Assembly: GCA_030620095.1 (NCBI GenBank)
Contig: JAUTXW010001615.1
Span: 3,432,001 to 3,496,000, forward strand
DNA from: Kuschelorhynchus macadamiae
Taxonomy: Eukaryota > Arthropoda > Insecta > Coleoptera > Curculionidae
Length of the DNA: 64,000 nt
Direction of reading: 5' to 3'
The translations under genes were made by a program, and so were the position numbers. The notes under the pieces are model-generated. The model worked only from the letters and a program-made list of their open reading frames with translations. It had not been told where the DNA came from and searched no databases. Position 1 is the stretch's first letter; each line of letters starts with the position of its first letter. Shown here piece after piece: positions 23,790-35,924 of this stretch.

Positions 23790-24423
23790 TATTTAAAATT
23801 ATTCAAACCAAAAAATATATATTTATATAGGTGTGTGTGTATCAAGGAAAAAAAAAGGTGTACGCAATCACTCAATATCAAAACACTAATTAACTACGTA
23901 GAAATACGACAAAACAAATCGACTAACGAACACATTTTCTGCCTCACTCCCATAAATGTTGAAAACCTTTAATTTACAAAATCGTAAAAAGAAAGAAAAA
24001 ACGGATATTCCCTTATAAACAAATACATTCTAAACTATATTTGCAAAATGTAATGGCTGCAAACAAGATTATACAATACCCTACATATCTCATAAACAGG
24101 TGTGATGAAAATAAAATGAAATTTATCTAATAAATATTTAATGATTTTGGCGGTAAGAGTTCAATTAAATAATCCTAAATTATGAAATGCAAATTCCAGA
24201 AAAATAAAAATAAGTTAAAATTCTTTTTGCAAAAGTTATTTTGTTTTTATTTATAATTTCCTTATTATGTATGAATAAACAGAAAAGTTTATCCGTTGAA
24301 ACAAACCAGCATTAATATTGCATTTTTGCATTCAAGAAATAAACAATATTAGCAGAATTCGACAAAAAAAAAACGTGTATTATTTGGTTCCCAAGTATTT
24401 AAATAAATATTAAATCTGAGTAT
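23790..24423. other. Possible LINE 1 5' region and AT-rich sequence
   Basis: No gene is seen. The part adjacent to 23790 may be the 5' untranslated region of LINE 1; its start could not be set. Confidence 0.35.
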
Positions 24424-24426
24424 GAA

Positions 24427-24458
<32 letters not shown>

Positions 24459-27402
24459 GCCTTTATATTACGAAGTAAATTACAAAAATAGAAATCCGAT
24501 GTGGGTGGCGGTATCCAACTAAAGCTGCTCTAATACAACCACCCTAACTAAGTCATTAAGAAGCTAAATTTAATAAAAATTAGTACATTATTGGCACATA
24601 TTAATTTTAAATAGTAATTCACAAAAGAATATTAATTATACATAAGTTCAAGTGTGTATTACAATGTCAATTTATTTAATTTATACATATATATAAACAA
24701 ATACACATATATACATAATAACAATACACTGTTTAAGTTAGATCCTTGTACACGCAGGGAGGAACAAAAAATTAAAATAAAACAAAAAGAAAAGAAAAGA
24801 TAACAATATTCTAACACGATTGTCTAAAAGCCATTTCTTAAACCGTTTTTTAAATGCGAAGGCATCAGGAGCCCGTCTGACGTCGTTTGGCAGACTATTG
24901 TACAGCATAGCAGCACTGTAACTAAAAGAGCGCTGGAACAGCGCTGTGGAATGTCTGGGAACATTATAAAGTTCACGATGACGGGTGTGTAGATCGTGAA
25001 CATCAGAGCCTCTGATTAATTTATTAAAGAGATATGTAGGGATTTGGTGTTGGAGAATTTTATAAACAAGTAATCCTAAATGAACCTGAAACCTTTCCTT
25101 GATTGTGAGCCATCCTGATTCACCAAGGGAGGGGTTAACATGATCGTATTTGCGCAAACCAAAAGTAAATTTAAGATATGCATTCTGAAGTTTCTGGAGA
25201 CTTTCCCTGTCCCTCTGAAGCAGTGCAGGCCAGTATACTATATCACAATAGGTTAAATGGGATAAAATAAGAGAATCTGTCAGTCTCAGTCTCGCATTCC
25301 TATCAAAAATATCCCCATGCATATATAACAGTCCGAGTTTACCAAAGGTTTTTTAAGAGATGTAACATGAGTGGCAAAACGTAAGTCGGAGTCAAAAGAA
25401 AGTCCCAGGTTCTTTACAGTATCGGTGGCAACTAAATCTACGTTATTAATTAAAATTTTAAAAAGTGGGTTTGTAAGTACCCTGTCTCTACCCCTACCAA
25501 AAACTATCATTTGGGTCTTAACCTCGTTAAGTATTAACTCATGAGATCTCAAGACTGCGAGTATTTGTTCTAGGTCAGAATTAATTTTAATAGCAGCATT
25601 ATCAGCTTCGGCAGATGAAAAAGAAAAGTATACCTGCGTGTCGTCTGCGTACTGGTGAGAGTGGCAGTGTTTTAAGAATTTATGAAAATCCGCAGTATAT
25701 AAGGAAAAAATTAAAGGACCCAGGATACTTTCTTGCGTCACACCCCTATTAATTACAATAGAATCGGAAAACGTATTATTTACTATAACTTTTTGCCTAC
25801 GATCATGAATAAGAATAATGATCTTTAATAAGATTTAAGGAAGAATTGCTGAAGCCATAATATTTAAGTTTAGTCTCAAGTACTTTATGATCAATGGTAT
25901 CAAAGGCTTTGCTATAATCTAACAAAATTAAACAAGTACAAAGACTTTTATCGCAAGCAGTGCAGATATCGTCAGTGATATTTAATAAAGCGGTTGTTGT
26001 GCTATGGTGGCTACGGAAACCACACTGCGTTGAAGGAAGAATATTATTTAGATGAACAAAGGAACTTATTTGAGACGTCATAAGCATTTCTAAAATTTTG
26101 GAAAGGGTTGGCAATATACTGATTGGACGATAGTTGGACAGATCAGAGGCATTAGCTTTCTTAGGCACAGGAACCACAATGGCAGATTTCCATTCCTTAG
26201 GAAAATGTCCTTGGCGAAGACATTTGTTAATAATAAATGTAATATGCGGAGTTAAATAGGGAGTTATGTAAAGAAGCATTTTTAAATTGATACCATCACT
26301 ACCTACAGCATTTGTTTTTATTTTGTGAATAATTTTTTCTACACATTCTTCAGAAATTTGTGTAAACTGAAAATCTTTGTAACAACCAAATCTTTGAGCT
26401 ATATAATGAATAGTTAGAAATTCCTGGTTATGACCAACGACTTGTGGTAAGGAGTTAGTGAAAAAAATATTAAAATCGTCAGCTGAACCATTTTCGAAGT
26501 TAATTAAATTGTTACGTTTGCATGAATTTAACTTTAAGTATTGAATCGTACGCCAAAAGCTCTTGGGGTCTCTTTTAAATGTATACTGAAGATAGGCCCT
26601 TTTTTCGACTCTAACTGCAATATTTACTTGATTTCTAATACGCTTATAATCTGACCATGCGCCATTTGATTTAACTTTTTTGTACTTAGAAAATGCTTTA
26701 TCCCGGAGTTTCATCATAAGTTTCAAGTTTGAAGTTAGCCACGGGGCGGTGGTTTCGTAATTTTGCTGGTTTTAAAGGGCTCGTGTCTGTCAAAAACGTT
26801 TGTTACACTTTTAGAAAAATAAGTTATTATAGTATTAATATCATTTATTGAAAATATATAGTCCCAGTAGATATTATATAGGTCAAACAGAAAATGATCG
26901 ATTTCAAAATTATTGAAATCCCTGTAAGTACGATAAAAGGGTCTCGCGAATAACATTATATATATAAAATATAAATATATCTATGAGTGTACTAGAGGTA
27001 TCAGTAATTCGTGTAGGCTCCTTGATAAACTGACTTAAACCATATTTATAAATAAAATTATAGTGAGACGTGTTTAAAAAATCTATATTGAAATCGCCTC
27101 CAAAAAATACGAAATCATGTTCTGGCAAGACACTTACTATTGCATTTTCCAAATGATCAAGGCACAGATTGAAATGTGCATTAGGCGGCCTATATAGTGA
27201 ACCCATGCAGATTTTTTTACCTTTTAACCTCAAAGAAATCCAGATTTGTTCCATTGGACTATCTATTTTACCAATTTCTAAGATAGTATACTTAAGAGAG
27301 TTTTTTACAAAAAATGCCACGCCACCACCTCTCCCACATCGATCCTGCCTAACAATATTAAAATCAGTAATTTTTAAGCCGCTGTCAGGAATACCAGGCT
27401 AA
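24424..27402 (-). mobile_element. LINE 2 (Jockey/CR1-like), 5'-truncated, with (TTTA)n tail
   Basis: At the left end (3' end of the element) lies (AAAT)n on the plus strand from ~24424 to 24457 next to AATGCCTTTATATTACG, the counterpart of the LINE 1 tail. The element begins inside the endonuclease domain at ~27402, so it is 5'-truncated, the usual outcome of target-primed reverse transcription. Confidence 0.85.
24738..27402 (-). pseudogene. LINE 2 endonuclease (partial) and reverse transcriptase
   Basis: Starts mid-endonuclease with CGRGGGVAFFVKNSL, FFGGDFNIDFL and FIKEPTRITDTSSTLID, then a gap lacking the SDH box. A 307-codon open stretch (26726-25803) includes YKRIRNQVNIAVR, AIVVPVPKKANASDLSNYRP, SQISSFVHLNNILPSTQCGF and LILLDYSKAFDTIDHKVLE. 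After a frameshift come ESILGPLIFSLYTADF and HQYADDTQVYFSF (intact YADD), LILNEVKTQMIVFG and VKNLGLSFDSDLRF. The last part (25322-24738) has SHLTYCDIVYWPALLQ and AAMLYNSLPNDVRRAP, the usual LINE C-terminus. Three or more frameshifts break the gene. The RT core residues are all present, so it is younger or less eroded than LINE 1. Confidence 0.88.
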
Positions 27403-27544
27403 GGGGAATAACTCTCGAAAATTGTGTATCACTGAACTTTTTTCTGCGAACAAAAATTAGTAATGCTACAAAAAAAATATGTATATATAAGAAACTGACA
27501 GTATTCTTTCAAGAATGAGTAAATATAAGAAGTCAGAATGAATA

Positions 27545-28490
27545 AATTTATTTGATTTTTAAACATAAAATATGTCAAAACAAAATGGCGGCCTAATGAA
27601 ATGTTAAAAAATTTATTACTAAAAAACTACTGATTCCATTTCACTGAAATTTTGTACAAAAATCAATTATTATGTAGGAATCAACTAGTAAAATTCTGGT
27701 ATGAATCCAAGATAGTGATAAAATGGCTGCTTAGTAAAATATTTAAAAAATCAGCTTGAAAAACTATTTAATAGGCTGATTTGAAATTGTGTAACATAAC
27801 TAATTGTGGTATAGAGAAGAATATGGTACTAAAAATTCAACATGGCGGAACAAAATGGCGGCCAAATAAAATGTTTGAAATCGTGAACAAGATCACCCTC
27901 TGAAGTTTTACATATTTTCAAGTTTTAGCGTCCCTAGATGCAAAAAATAGGTTTTATCATCTCTGTCGCTCCGTCTGTCGATCTGCCTATCTGTCAATTT
28001 GCGGCATATCTTAAAAAACTTAAGTCAAAAATTAAGGCTGATATGGGGACCTGGTAATATTTTGTTAAAAATCCAAGGTGGCGGCCTAGTGAAATGTTAA
28101 AAAAATCGTTACTAAAAACTAATTATTATCCAAGTAACCTGAAATTTTGCAAAAAAAATTAAGTGTTACATAGGAATGAATTGGTAACATTTTGGTACAA
28201 ATATAAGATAGCAAAACAAAATGGCGGTCTAATAAAAAATTGAAAAATCAGTCTGAAAAACTATTAGATTAATTTCAAGTCTGGTGCAAGCATTAAGTGT
28301 GAGATAAATTCGTAAAGTTGTGGCACGATTTGAAGATGGCGGAACAAAATGGCGACCAAATAATTTTGTACAAAAATCAACGTAAAAATATCTTATTCAA
28401 TTGACTTAATTAAATCTGATATAGGAATAAACTGGTATGAATTCTACATGACGCAGCAAAGAATGTATTACTAAACTACATTGGGTCACC
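27545..28490 (-). repeat. Family A repeat, long copy
   Basis: Contains several AAAATGGCGGCC and CAAAATGGCGACC blocks, CACCCTCTGAAGTTTTACAT, a GTCGCTCCGTCTGTCGATC block, AAGGCTGATATGGGGACCTGG and GGTGGCGGCCTAGTG. These match, in reverse, the blocks of the copy at 17.3-18.1 kb. No coding sequence was seen. Confidence 0.75.
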
Positions 28491-28647
28491 CTTTCTATAT
28501 ATTATTATATTTTTGGATTCTATGGTCAATTCTAAGTGTTTTTTAATAAGGGTACTATATGTCTATCTTCAACTGTTTTTGATTTATTGATGTTTGAAAA
28601 TTGACATTTTTGCTTCTTTGAGCCGTCGTAGCACTTGAACGGTTGGA

Positions 28648-31433
28648 CCATCGGCGGCTCGTCAGATGAGGCAACTGAGGCGCCGCCTCACTCGCTTTAC
28701 TATAAATATACATTTTTATTTTCAAAATTAATTCTTTCACAGTTGATATAAATAAACACTTTACTTTACTAACCAACAGTACAATTCGACTTTACCTATA
28801 CGCGGCGATGCGAATTGCGCCTCGGACACTTGAATGGTATTTGGATTTTTAATAAGTCTGACAAAGAGGGAAAAGGATCGTGTTGCATATGTAGATTCAT
28901 TCCATCTCTTTTTATTGCATTTGAGGCGATGAAAACACACAGATTGAATATAAATGGAAATAATTATTATTTATCGGTATTTGTTGATATTTGCATGGGC
29001 GTGTGGGGTATTCGTATTTGATTGTTACCGGTAACGGTTTGAGATAGAGGGGGAAGTGGGTGGATATTGAGATTATTCGGTAATAATTTGATGTTTGTTT
29101 TATAGTATTATTTCGTGAATGTCGCGCGTTTAGTCTGTGTCGAGTGTTACTCTATCTAAAGTATTTTTGACGTTGCGTTAGTTTAATTATTGAGTAGATA
29201 GACTGATAGAGTAGTTTATATGAATTAGTGATTAAAATTGAAAACAAACGAAACGTGTGAACTATGAATCCAGTCCACGATATCGTTATGTCACTATTGA
29301 CAACGGCATTTTCCAGGCGTCCGGAGGATGAGGAAAAAGAAATTCTTTGCGGAGATAGACCCATGCCGAAGATAAGTACCTTAAGTAGTGATAAAAAAGA
29401 CGATCGACAATATAAACGATCATTTCAAACGTCATGGTATCAAACACACACTTGGATTTGTGGAAGTGTTTTTAAGCAGCGTTTATATTATTGGCCTTGC
29501 TTAATACTGTGAAAAACAAAAACAGTATGGACTTCTGATGGATACGTTGATTTTAAAAATTTTTCTAGAGCGGTTAAAATGCATGAAGGGTCTAAAGACC
29601 ATATTCAAAATACCTTAGGTTTTGTACGTTTGTCTCAAAATACGACTACAATTAAAGATGCACTAATCGAAAATGGTCGTTTATCTAAATTATTGTACAA
29701 TGAAGATGTTAGGAAAAACCGCTTGCTTTTGACATACATTATAGATACGACTATATTACTGGGAAAACAAGAACTGGCTTTTAGGGGGCATGACGAATCC
29801 GAATCTTCTTTTAACAGAGGGAATTTTAAGGAAGTTTTTAATTTTTTAATTAAACGTAACACCGAACTTGTAAAGCATTTAGAAGAGAAAAGTGTATTTA
29901 CGGGACAATCGAAAACTATTCAAAATGAATTAATATTTTGTATTGACGAACATTTGAGAGACTTTATTAAACAAGAAATATCGGAGGCTACATTTTTCTC
30001 ATTAATTGTAGATAATACGACAGATATAGTTGCAAAAGCCCAATGTTGTGTAACTGTTAGGTATGTAGATAAATTAGCCGAAATAAAAGAACGTTTTTTT
30101 AGGCTTTTTTGATATAAGTGAGGATTCTAGAGCTAATGCACTCTATAACTTAATTGTAAGAATCTTGGAACCTTTAAATTTTAAACGGAAATTAGTAGTA
30201 CAATGTTATGATGGAGCTGCGGTTATGGCCGGAGAATTGAGCGGTCTACGAACACGAATAAGATCAGATGCCCCACAAGCAATGTACACTGATTGTGCTG
30301 CTCATCGTCTCAATTTAATTTTACAACAGGATTCAAATTATATTAAGGAAAGCAGAATCTTTTTCGCAACTTTGAAAAGTTTGCCTGTTTTTTTTTTCCA
30401 TAAATCGTACAAACGCACATCTATATTGAACAAAATAATAAAAAAACGAGTTCCGCAAGCAAGTGATACAAGGTGGTATTCTCGATCAAAAATTCTAATT
30501 TTTGTTGCAAATAATTGGGAAGGACTAACCTCAGTTTTTCAGGAAATGATTGAAAATCCAGAATTAGACTCAGATACTATACACATGGCCAAGGGGTATC
30601 TAAAAGACCTTTCCGATTTTGAATTTGCTTTTTTAACTTTTGCATTTAAAGAAATTTTTTTTGTTACTGATATTCTGTTTCAAGTTTTTCAGTTAAGTAA
30701 CCTAGAAATTGATTTCTGCATTTCACAATTGAATATTGCCGTCAAACGATTAAATGAGCTGCGCGCTGAAAATTTCCTTAAATCCATTTTTGAAAAAGCA
30801 AAATCACTTACCGGATTGCCATGTAGTAGACAAACCCGTAGCATGAGCGAATTAGATTTAATGGAAAAATATAAAAATCTGTTTTATGAAATTTTAGACT
30901 GTATAATTTTTCAAATTAACATCAGGTTTGAGGATTTACACAAATTGGAATTTGTGAAACTTCTTAATACATCAAAATACAAAGACTTTGCCACAGAATT
31001 CCCTATTAGTCTATTAAATTCGTTAGAAAAAACCTATCTAAAAATGTTTGACAAAGACCGCCTCAAAAATGAGCTAAGCATAATTTACCGAGATGAACAA
31101 TTTTATAAAGTCAATATTCAAGAACTCCTTAAACAAATTAATAGTTTAGAATTAATTTCAGTATTTTGTGAAGTATATCGACTCGCGACATTAATTTTGA
31201 CAATCCCCTTAACAAGTGAACAGGCCGAAAGAGATTTTTCCTGCTTAAAGCGAATAAAGGCCTACTTACCAAATAGTATATCTCAAGATAGGCTCTCAGC
31301 CCTGTCGATCATGGCAATAGAAAAAGAGTTATTAGTTAAACTTTCTGAATGTAATGGTGACTTTTATGACAAAAACATTGAGAAATTTACTTCTTTAAAA
31401 GACAGGCGCATTAATTTAATTTACAAAAAGTGA
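28648..31433 (+). mobile_element. hAT element 1 (TTF-type zinc finger, DUF4371-like)
   Basis: The left part (CGGCGGCTCGTCAGATGAGGC, then GAGGCGCCGCCTCACTCG) resembles the left terminus of hAT elements of this type, which begin CAG(T/G)GGCGGCTCG. The first bases here are altered (CCATCGGCGG). The body codes for a hAT transposase. I could not find a matching right inverted repeat or 8-bp duplication, so the right limit is set at the transposase stop. Confidence 0.6.
29264..31433 (+). pseudogene. hAT transposase 1, two or three frameshifts
   Basis: From ATG at 29264 the N-terminus leads to a TTF-type zinc-finger region (FQTSWYQTHTWICGS, WPCLI). After a frame break at ~29510 a long frame gives MHEGSKDHIQN, AFRGHDESESSFNRGNF and FFSLIVDNTTDIV (first catalytic Asp), with a one-base break in a T-run at ~30105. 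The last 422 codons contain CYDGAAVMAGELSGLRT (second Asp), DCAAHRLNLIL, DTRWYSR, and the C-terminal hAT dimerisation domain with SEQAERDFSCLKRIKA (catalytic Glu) and DRLSALSIMAIEKEL. The zinc ligands are partly lost. The same family occurs at 59.1-61.8 kb on the opposite strand. Confidence 0.88.
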
Positions 31434-32519
31434 CTTAACTGCACCATCCACATACATATTTGCCTAAACAGTTTTGGTTTTTTATTAAAAACTTACTGTC
31501 CACACCATATTAGATCATTACAGGTTTATTACACTTTAAACTCGATTCAGACTATTTTGATTAAGTATTTTAAATATTTCTTATAAAAAAATCCAATGAT
31601 GAAAAATGTGTATATTATATATCTTTGAGCAGAACTACAAGAAAATTGAGTGAATATCTTAAAGATTATTATTTTATTTTTATATCTATGTAATACTTTT
31701 TATTTTAAAAATTACTTAATGAAAAATTGGGCATATATTTTGGTATTGGTATGTAAAAGACAAAAACAAATCATAAAAATGAGTAAATTTGGGCGTGGCA
31801 GCTCAAACATTTTTCGCCTGCGGCGCCATCTACCTATTATACGTAACGAACCTTTTCTCCTATCTTAGTTTTTGATAAGCTATCTTATGATGCCAGTCTA
31901 ACAAAAAAACGGAAATTATTTTGCTACCTACTTAATTGAATATATTCATATGAAATGCAGGTGTTGCAGGTGATCACCTTACTTCAAAATCACCATAATT
32001 TTGACGTATAAGTCAAAAAAATACCATTTTTCCTCCTCAATGGAAGATCCTGTACAAAAAATTGACCAGTTTATACCTTTATACCGAAAGAATTTAAACT
32101 GTTCAACATAAACAAATTTAAATTAAGCTGCGTATTAATTTGTTAACTCAGCAAGCTGGTGGGTTGTAGACTCTGTTGTAGAGGGGTGTCTGCTGCACTG
32201 TGATGCGGGATGCCTGGAGATTTCAGCCGGATCCTTATTTATACATTCTTACTTTTTCTAACCTATAATCTTTTCAAGTCTTAATAAACTGTCTAAAACG
32301 CTCAATATATTTACTAAAAATAATAAAACAATACCATCTAAGAATTTATACAATTGTAGTTTACTTAAGGGATGGATACTTCGTGACTTCGTGGAGTGAG
32401 AGTAGCCTTGTGGCTAGACTTCGCCAGGGATGATTTAATCTCTCTCTTTTTACAATTTAATCTTATTAATAATCAAGTTTTATATGCCTCTGTAAAAATA
32501 TTGTAACCCTGCCTAATGT
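31434..32519. other. Non-coding interval
   Basis: No gene. A GC-richer patch at ~31790-31840 and another at ~32155-32230 could be transposon termini; neither could be assigned. Confidence 0.35.
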
Positions 32520-33030
32520 TATTATTATCAAATGATTTTGAAGCAAAGGCAACCAAATAAGAAGCTTTTTTTACACTGATTTTTTAAACATTTTGTTTGG
32601 CCTCCATTTTATTCCCCTTTCTTATCAGACTTATATCTTATCCAAAATATGAAATCATTTGAATAAGTAGTTTTTTAGACATTTTATTAGACCAGTCGTT
32701 TTGTTTATTCCCATGTCATGTTTGATTTTTGTGCAAAATTTAAAGTAAATTAATAAGCAGTTTTTAGCAAGAATTTTTTAAACATTTTTACCAAAATTTT
32801 ATTACTTCATCCCCATATGATCGAATCCTTAATTTTTAACAACCAAAATGCGAAGTCAATCGGTTAAGCCGCGAACAGACAAACAGACAGACAAGCAGAC
32901 CGACAGACAGCTCTCTGGTTGTCGGAATTTGACATCTTTATAGGGACCCAGAAAGGTGAAGATCTGAAAAACTCTCGTAGGGTGACTTTTTCACGATTAC
33001 AGTATTTCCCTTTTAGGAGGAAGTAAGTAG
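32520..33030 (+). repeat. Family A repeat copy
   Basis: Carries CATCCCCATATGAT, CTTAATTTTTAAC, GCGAACAGACAAACAGACAG, CGACAGACAGCTC, TAGGGACCCAGAAAGGTGAAG, TTTTTCACGATTACAG and a terminal TTCCCTTTTAGGAGGAAGTAA, in the same orientation as the 17.3-kb copy. Confidence 0.75.
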
Positions 33031-33041
33031 TAATAAAATAA

Positions 33042-33300
33042 ATGTAAAAAATATTTTTTAAAAAAAGCTTTTATTTGTAAGCTATTGCACTGAAAAATAA
33101 AAAATAATTAAACTTACATAAACACAAAGTTTTTAAAAATTTGAATATTTTCTTAAAACCTTGAGAGTGAGACGTCATCACCCTTGAACTTGAGCTTTTA
33201 ACAAAATATTCAAATTTTTAAAAGTTCTGTGTTTATGTAAGTTGTTTTACTTTTCAGGTCAGTAGTTTGTAAACAAAAGTTTTTTTAATATTTTTTACAT
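33042..33300. repeat. 259-bp inverted-repeat (foldback/MITE-like) element
   Basis: Two arms pair: ATGTAAAAAATATTTTTTAA at the left and its counterpart AATATTTTTTACAT at the right end, and further in AACTTACATAAACACAAAG against TGTGTTTATGTAAGTT, then TTTTTAAAAATTTGAATATT against AATATTCAAATTTTTAAAA. The loop contains GAGAGTGAGACGTCATCACCCTTGA. No coding capacity. The superfamily is unknown because a target duplication could not be set. Confidence 0.8.
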
Positions 33301-33683
33301 CTATTTTAATTTGTATTATTTTTAATCTCAATCGGCAACCGCTTCAAAAGTTAGTTGCAAGATTTGACCCAAATATACTAATATAGAAACTAACATACAC
33401 CCGAAGTTAAATAAAAGCTTTTAAAAATTAAAGCCGAAAGTGACAACCCCACTATACCTAATACAACGGGAGCAATAGAGAACTGACAGAGTAATCTTTT
33501 ACGATTAGTTTTACAAACAAATATTGAATACTTTTTGTAATTTCTCAAATTATTTAATTAAGTATCCGCTATTAAGTAACGTTAATACTGTCAAAGTATC
33601 TTTATCTTGTTCTTTATTATATATTCCTTATAATTAATAAATTATAGTTTCAATAACGTTTATCTATTATTATACAAACTTAC
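33301..33683 (-). other. Start of an intron of the Methuselah-like gene
   Basis: The sequence immediately left of 33684 is intronic in the minus direction (GTAAGTTTGTATAAT). No further exon was recognised between here and ~28 kb. Confidence 0.5.
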
Positions 33684-34152
33684 CGTAGCTCATCCCCGCT
33701 ACATAATCATCTTCCACTTCTTGACACAAAATCGCACTGATACTTTTGTCCTCATTAATATAATCTAGACAATAATCATCGATTCCAGCGGTTAAGGAAA
33801 AGTTAGTCGAACTTACAACCCTCAAGTCTCCCGTGTCCAAAACTTCAAAACTAATTGAACGATCGGCAGTTGATAGAAGAACCGGAATCATACCCTCAGC
33901 GCACTCATGTCCATAAATCAAGTCAATGTCAAAGTCATAGTTGGCTTTGAGATTCAGCTCGAAGTTATTATCACTGGCAATGCACGATTTGTTGACATAA
34001 TCAAAGTACAAAGGACAACACTTCCGGATAGTCGTACACTGCTCCAGACAGCTATAATGTGTTGTTATATTTGTGTTGCATATTACTTTCAGGTTCAAAA
34101 GCAAAATTTGAGTTATAAGGATGTCGATGTGATAATGCTTCGTCATAGTCAT
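33684..34152 (-). CDS. Methuselah-like GPCR, first coding exon (ectodomain), partial
   Basis: The best candidate for a host gene. On the minus strand the frame starts at ATG 34152 (MTMTKHYH), is followed by a hydrophobic signal-peptide-like stretch (IDILITQILLLNL), then a Cys-rich ectodomain: HYSCLEQCTTIRKCCPLYFD, NKSCIAS, CAEGMIPVLL and DDYCLDYINEDKS, then LCQEVEDDY. The CCPL.F.Y...KSC and late YC.DYI...LC pattern is that of insect Methuselah/Mth-like adhesion-type GPCR ectodomains. The exon ends in phase 1 at a canonical donor (TACG|GTAAGT). The frame has no stops. Seven-transmembrane exons must lie beyond long, transposon-filled introns or have been lost; none is visible in the window. Exon identity is inferred from motif spacing. 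Confidence 0.6.
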
Positions 34153-35189
34153 CGCGTCGTACAATGGCTTAGAGTGGCATCGGGACTCATTTGTTCGACG
34201 CTCTGTTTGTTTGTTCTAAAGACTACAGAGTGAACCGATGAGACCGGTTATCCGAAAGAATATCATTTTTCGCCAACCGGACATATTGACAACATTGCGT
34301 ATTAACTGTTTTAACTGATCGTCGATTTTAACGAGTCTTTGTTTATTGGCGCGTTGTTCGTTTGTTTTTTCTGGATGTACAGGGAGAGCACAGTCTACAT
34401 TTTGCAATTTTTATAATTTCTAGTTATGTAACGTTGTGTAGTTATAGGTATACAAACTTATCATGAAGAAGAATATTATTATTGTTCCTGTTTTACTTAA
34501 ATTTATCAAAGGTAATTTATTAATTATTAATTAAATAAATAATTGTTTAGTTATAAGTGTATAGATTTGTTATGAAATACGAAAAAAACCAAAATTATTG
34601 AGTCTGGATAATCCATATATAGTCGAATGCAGTCTTATCGTGCGGGTCACCAACAGTGAATACCAATGTTGTGTGATTCTTTTATCGAGCTATTAAAATA
34701 GCCCATCGAGCTATTAAATCTCGATGCGCTATTTACAAATATACAGTGAGAAATAAAATAGTTTTTTTATTATATTACCCAATATTATTAAGATAGCCAC
34801 TTCATATCATTTTATATATTAAATGCCAAGGGACTAAATAAGAAAATTCGCTAAATATGTATTTTTTTAAAATTTTTTGGTTGGCAAAAACAAAAATACA
34901 CAAAATGGCAAGCGCCTTAATAAAGTCGGAAGGCGGTTCGAATCGGTGGAACAATCAGGATATGTTCTGTTTATACAGCCACTTAATGAAAATGAGATTT
35001 TTTATCAATCACCAAAAATTATGAGCCCCGCTTGACCTAAAAATCTAACTACTTATACAGTGTCATTTATTTAAATGTGGGCCACCCCTGTGCAAAGAAA
35101 ACTTGTTTTTTTTTGTATTGTGATAACAAAAAAATTTTATTTTGCAAGAATATTATACATTTTTGTTTTAAAAACACAAGATAATTAGT
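34153..35189. other. Upstream region of the Methuselah-like exon, then non-coding
   Basis: The ~270 bases right of 34152 are GC-richer than the surroundings and may hold the 5' untranslated region and promoter of the GPCR-like gene; no TATA box or initiator could be assigned. At 34685-34735 a CGAGCTATTAAA string is repeated. No gene is seen in the rest. Confidence 0.4.
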
Positions 35190-35380
35190 TATTACTTCCC
35201 TCGTGAGATTTTTTCAGATCTTTACCAGAAAACAAGTTTTTTCAAATCCGTCGGTTTGTAGGTATGTCTGTCCGTCAGTCTGTCTGTCCGCGGCATAGCT
35301 AAAAAACTACTTATCTTCAAAAAACTATACTTATTTCTTCAAATTTCAGTCTAAAATTAAGGGCCATGCATGCGAAAAAT
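35190..35380 (-). repeat. Family A repeat, short copy
   Basis: Starts TTACTTCCCTCGTGAGATTTTTTCAG and includes TCCGTCGGTTTG, CTGTCCGTCAGTCTGTCTGTC and CGGCATAGCTAAAAAACTACT, then decays into AT-rich sequence. Confidence 0.75.
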
Positions 35381-35382
35381 AC

Positions 35383-35384
<2 letters not shown>

Positions 35385-35435
<51 letters not shown>
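35385..35435. repeat. (AT)n microsatellite
   Basis: About 25 uninterrupted AT dinucleotides adjoining the degraded end of a family A repeat. Confidence 0.95.
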
Positions 35436-35438
<3 letters not shown>

Positions 35439-35684
35439 TTTTTCGTTAGCCCCGAGTTTCTGATAAAGCGATTTTACTGATTTTTATATATAAAATTTTG
35501 TCTTATAATTAATAAAAAAATTTACTTATTTTAAACACGCTTTAAAATTGGAACAAGTATTCTATAATTATTTATTTATTGCCTACAAAATTAGAAATGT
35601 ACTAAAAATGTAAGCAAAAAAATGGTGTCAAATCTAATAAAAAAATTTATAAATTAAAATTCACTGGCTAATATCCAGGAGCCA

Positions 35685-35900
35685 GTGGCAAAAGCTCTGA
35701 GAATCGGTATAAGGAATGTACAGAAACTTGTGCATGAAAAAAAAAACATAATTTACTTCCGAAGAAGATTAAGAAATCTACACGAAAAAATCCAAAGGCA
35801 AAAGACTTAAGTTACAATGCAAAAATGAATATTCATAATGCAATTTATGATTTATACACGTCAAAGACTAATATAATCCTTCAGACACTTTTTAATATTA
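35685..35900 (+). pseudogene. Inverted partial copy of a Sailor-like transposase N-terminus
   Basis: The plus strand encodes PVAKALRIGIRNVQKLVHEKK and, after frame breaks, the equivalent of KKIKKSTRKNPK, AIYDLYTSKTNI. This is clearly the same segment as the helix-turn-helix region read on the minus strand at ~38120-38350. It lies just beyond the C-terminus of that other copy and in opposite orientation. It marks either a second element or an inverted duplication. Confidence 0.7.
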
Positions 35901-35924
35901 TAGACCAAAAAATATCATCATCAC

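Noticed and set aside
34900..34960. Possible tRNA because of GGTTCGAATC
   Set aside because: The sequence around it does not fold into acceptor, D and anticodon arms.
35385..35435. Centromere- or origin-like AT tract
   Set aside because: A simple (AT)n microsatellite next to a repeat; no further evidence.
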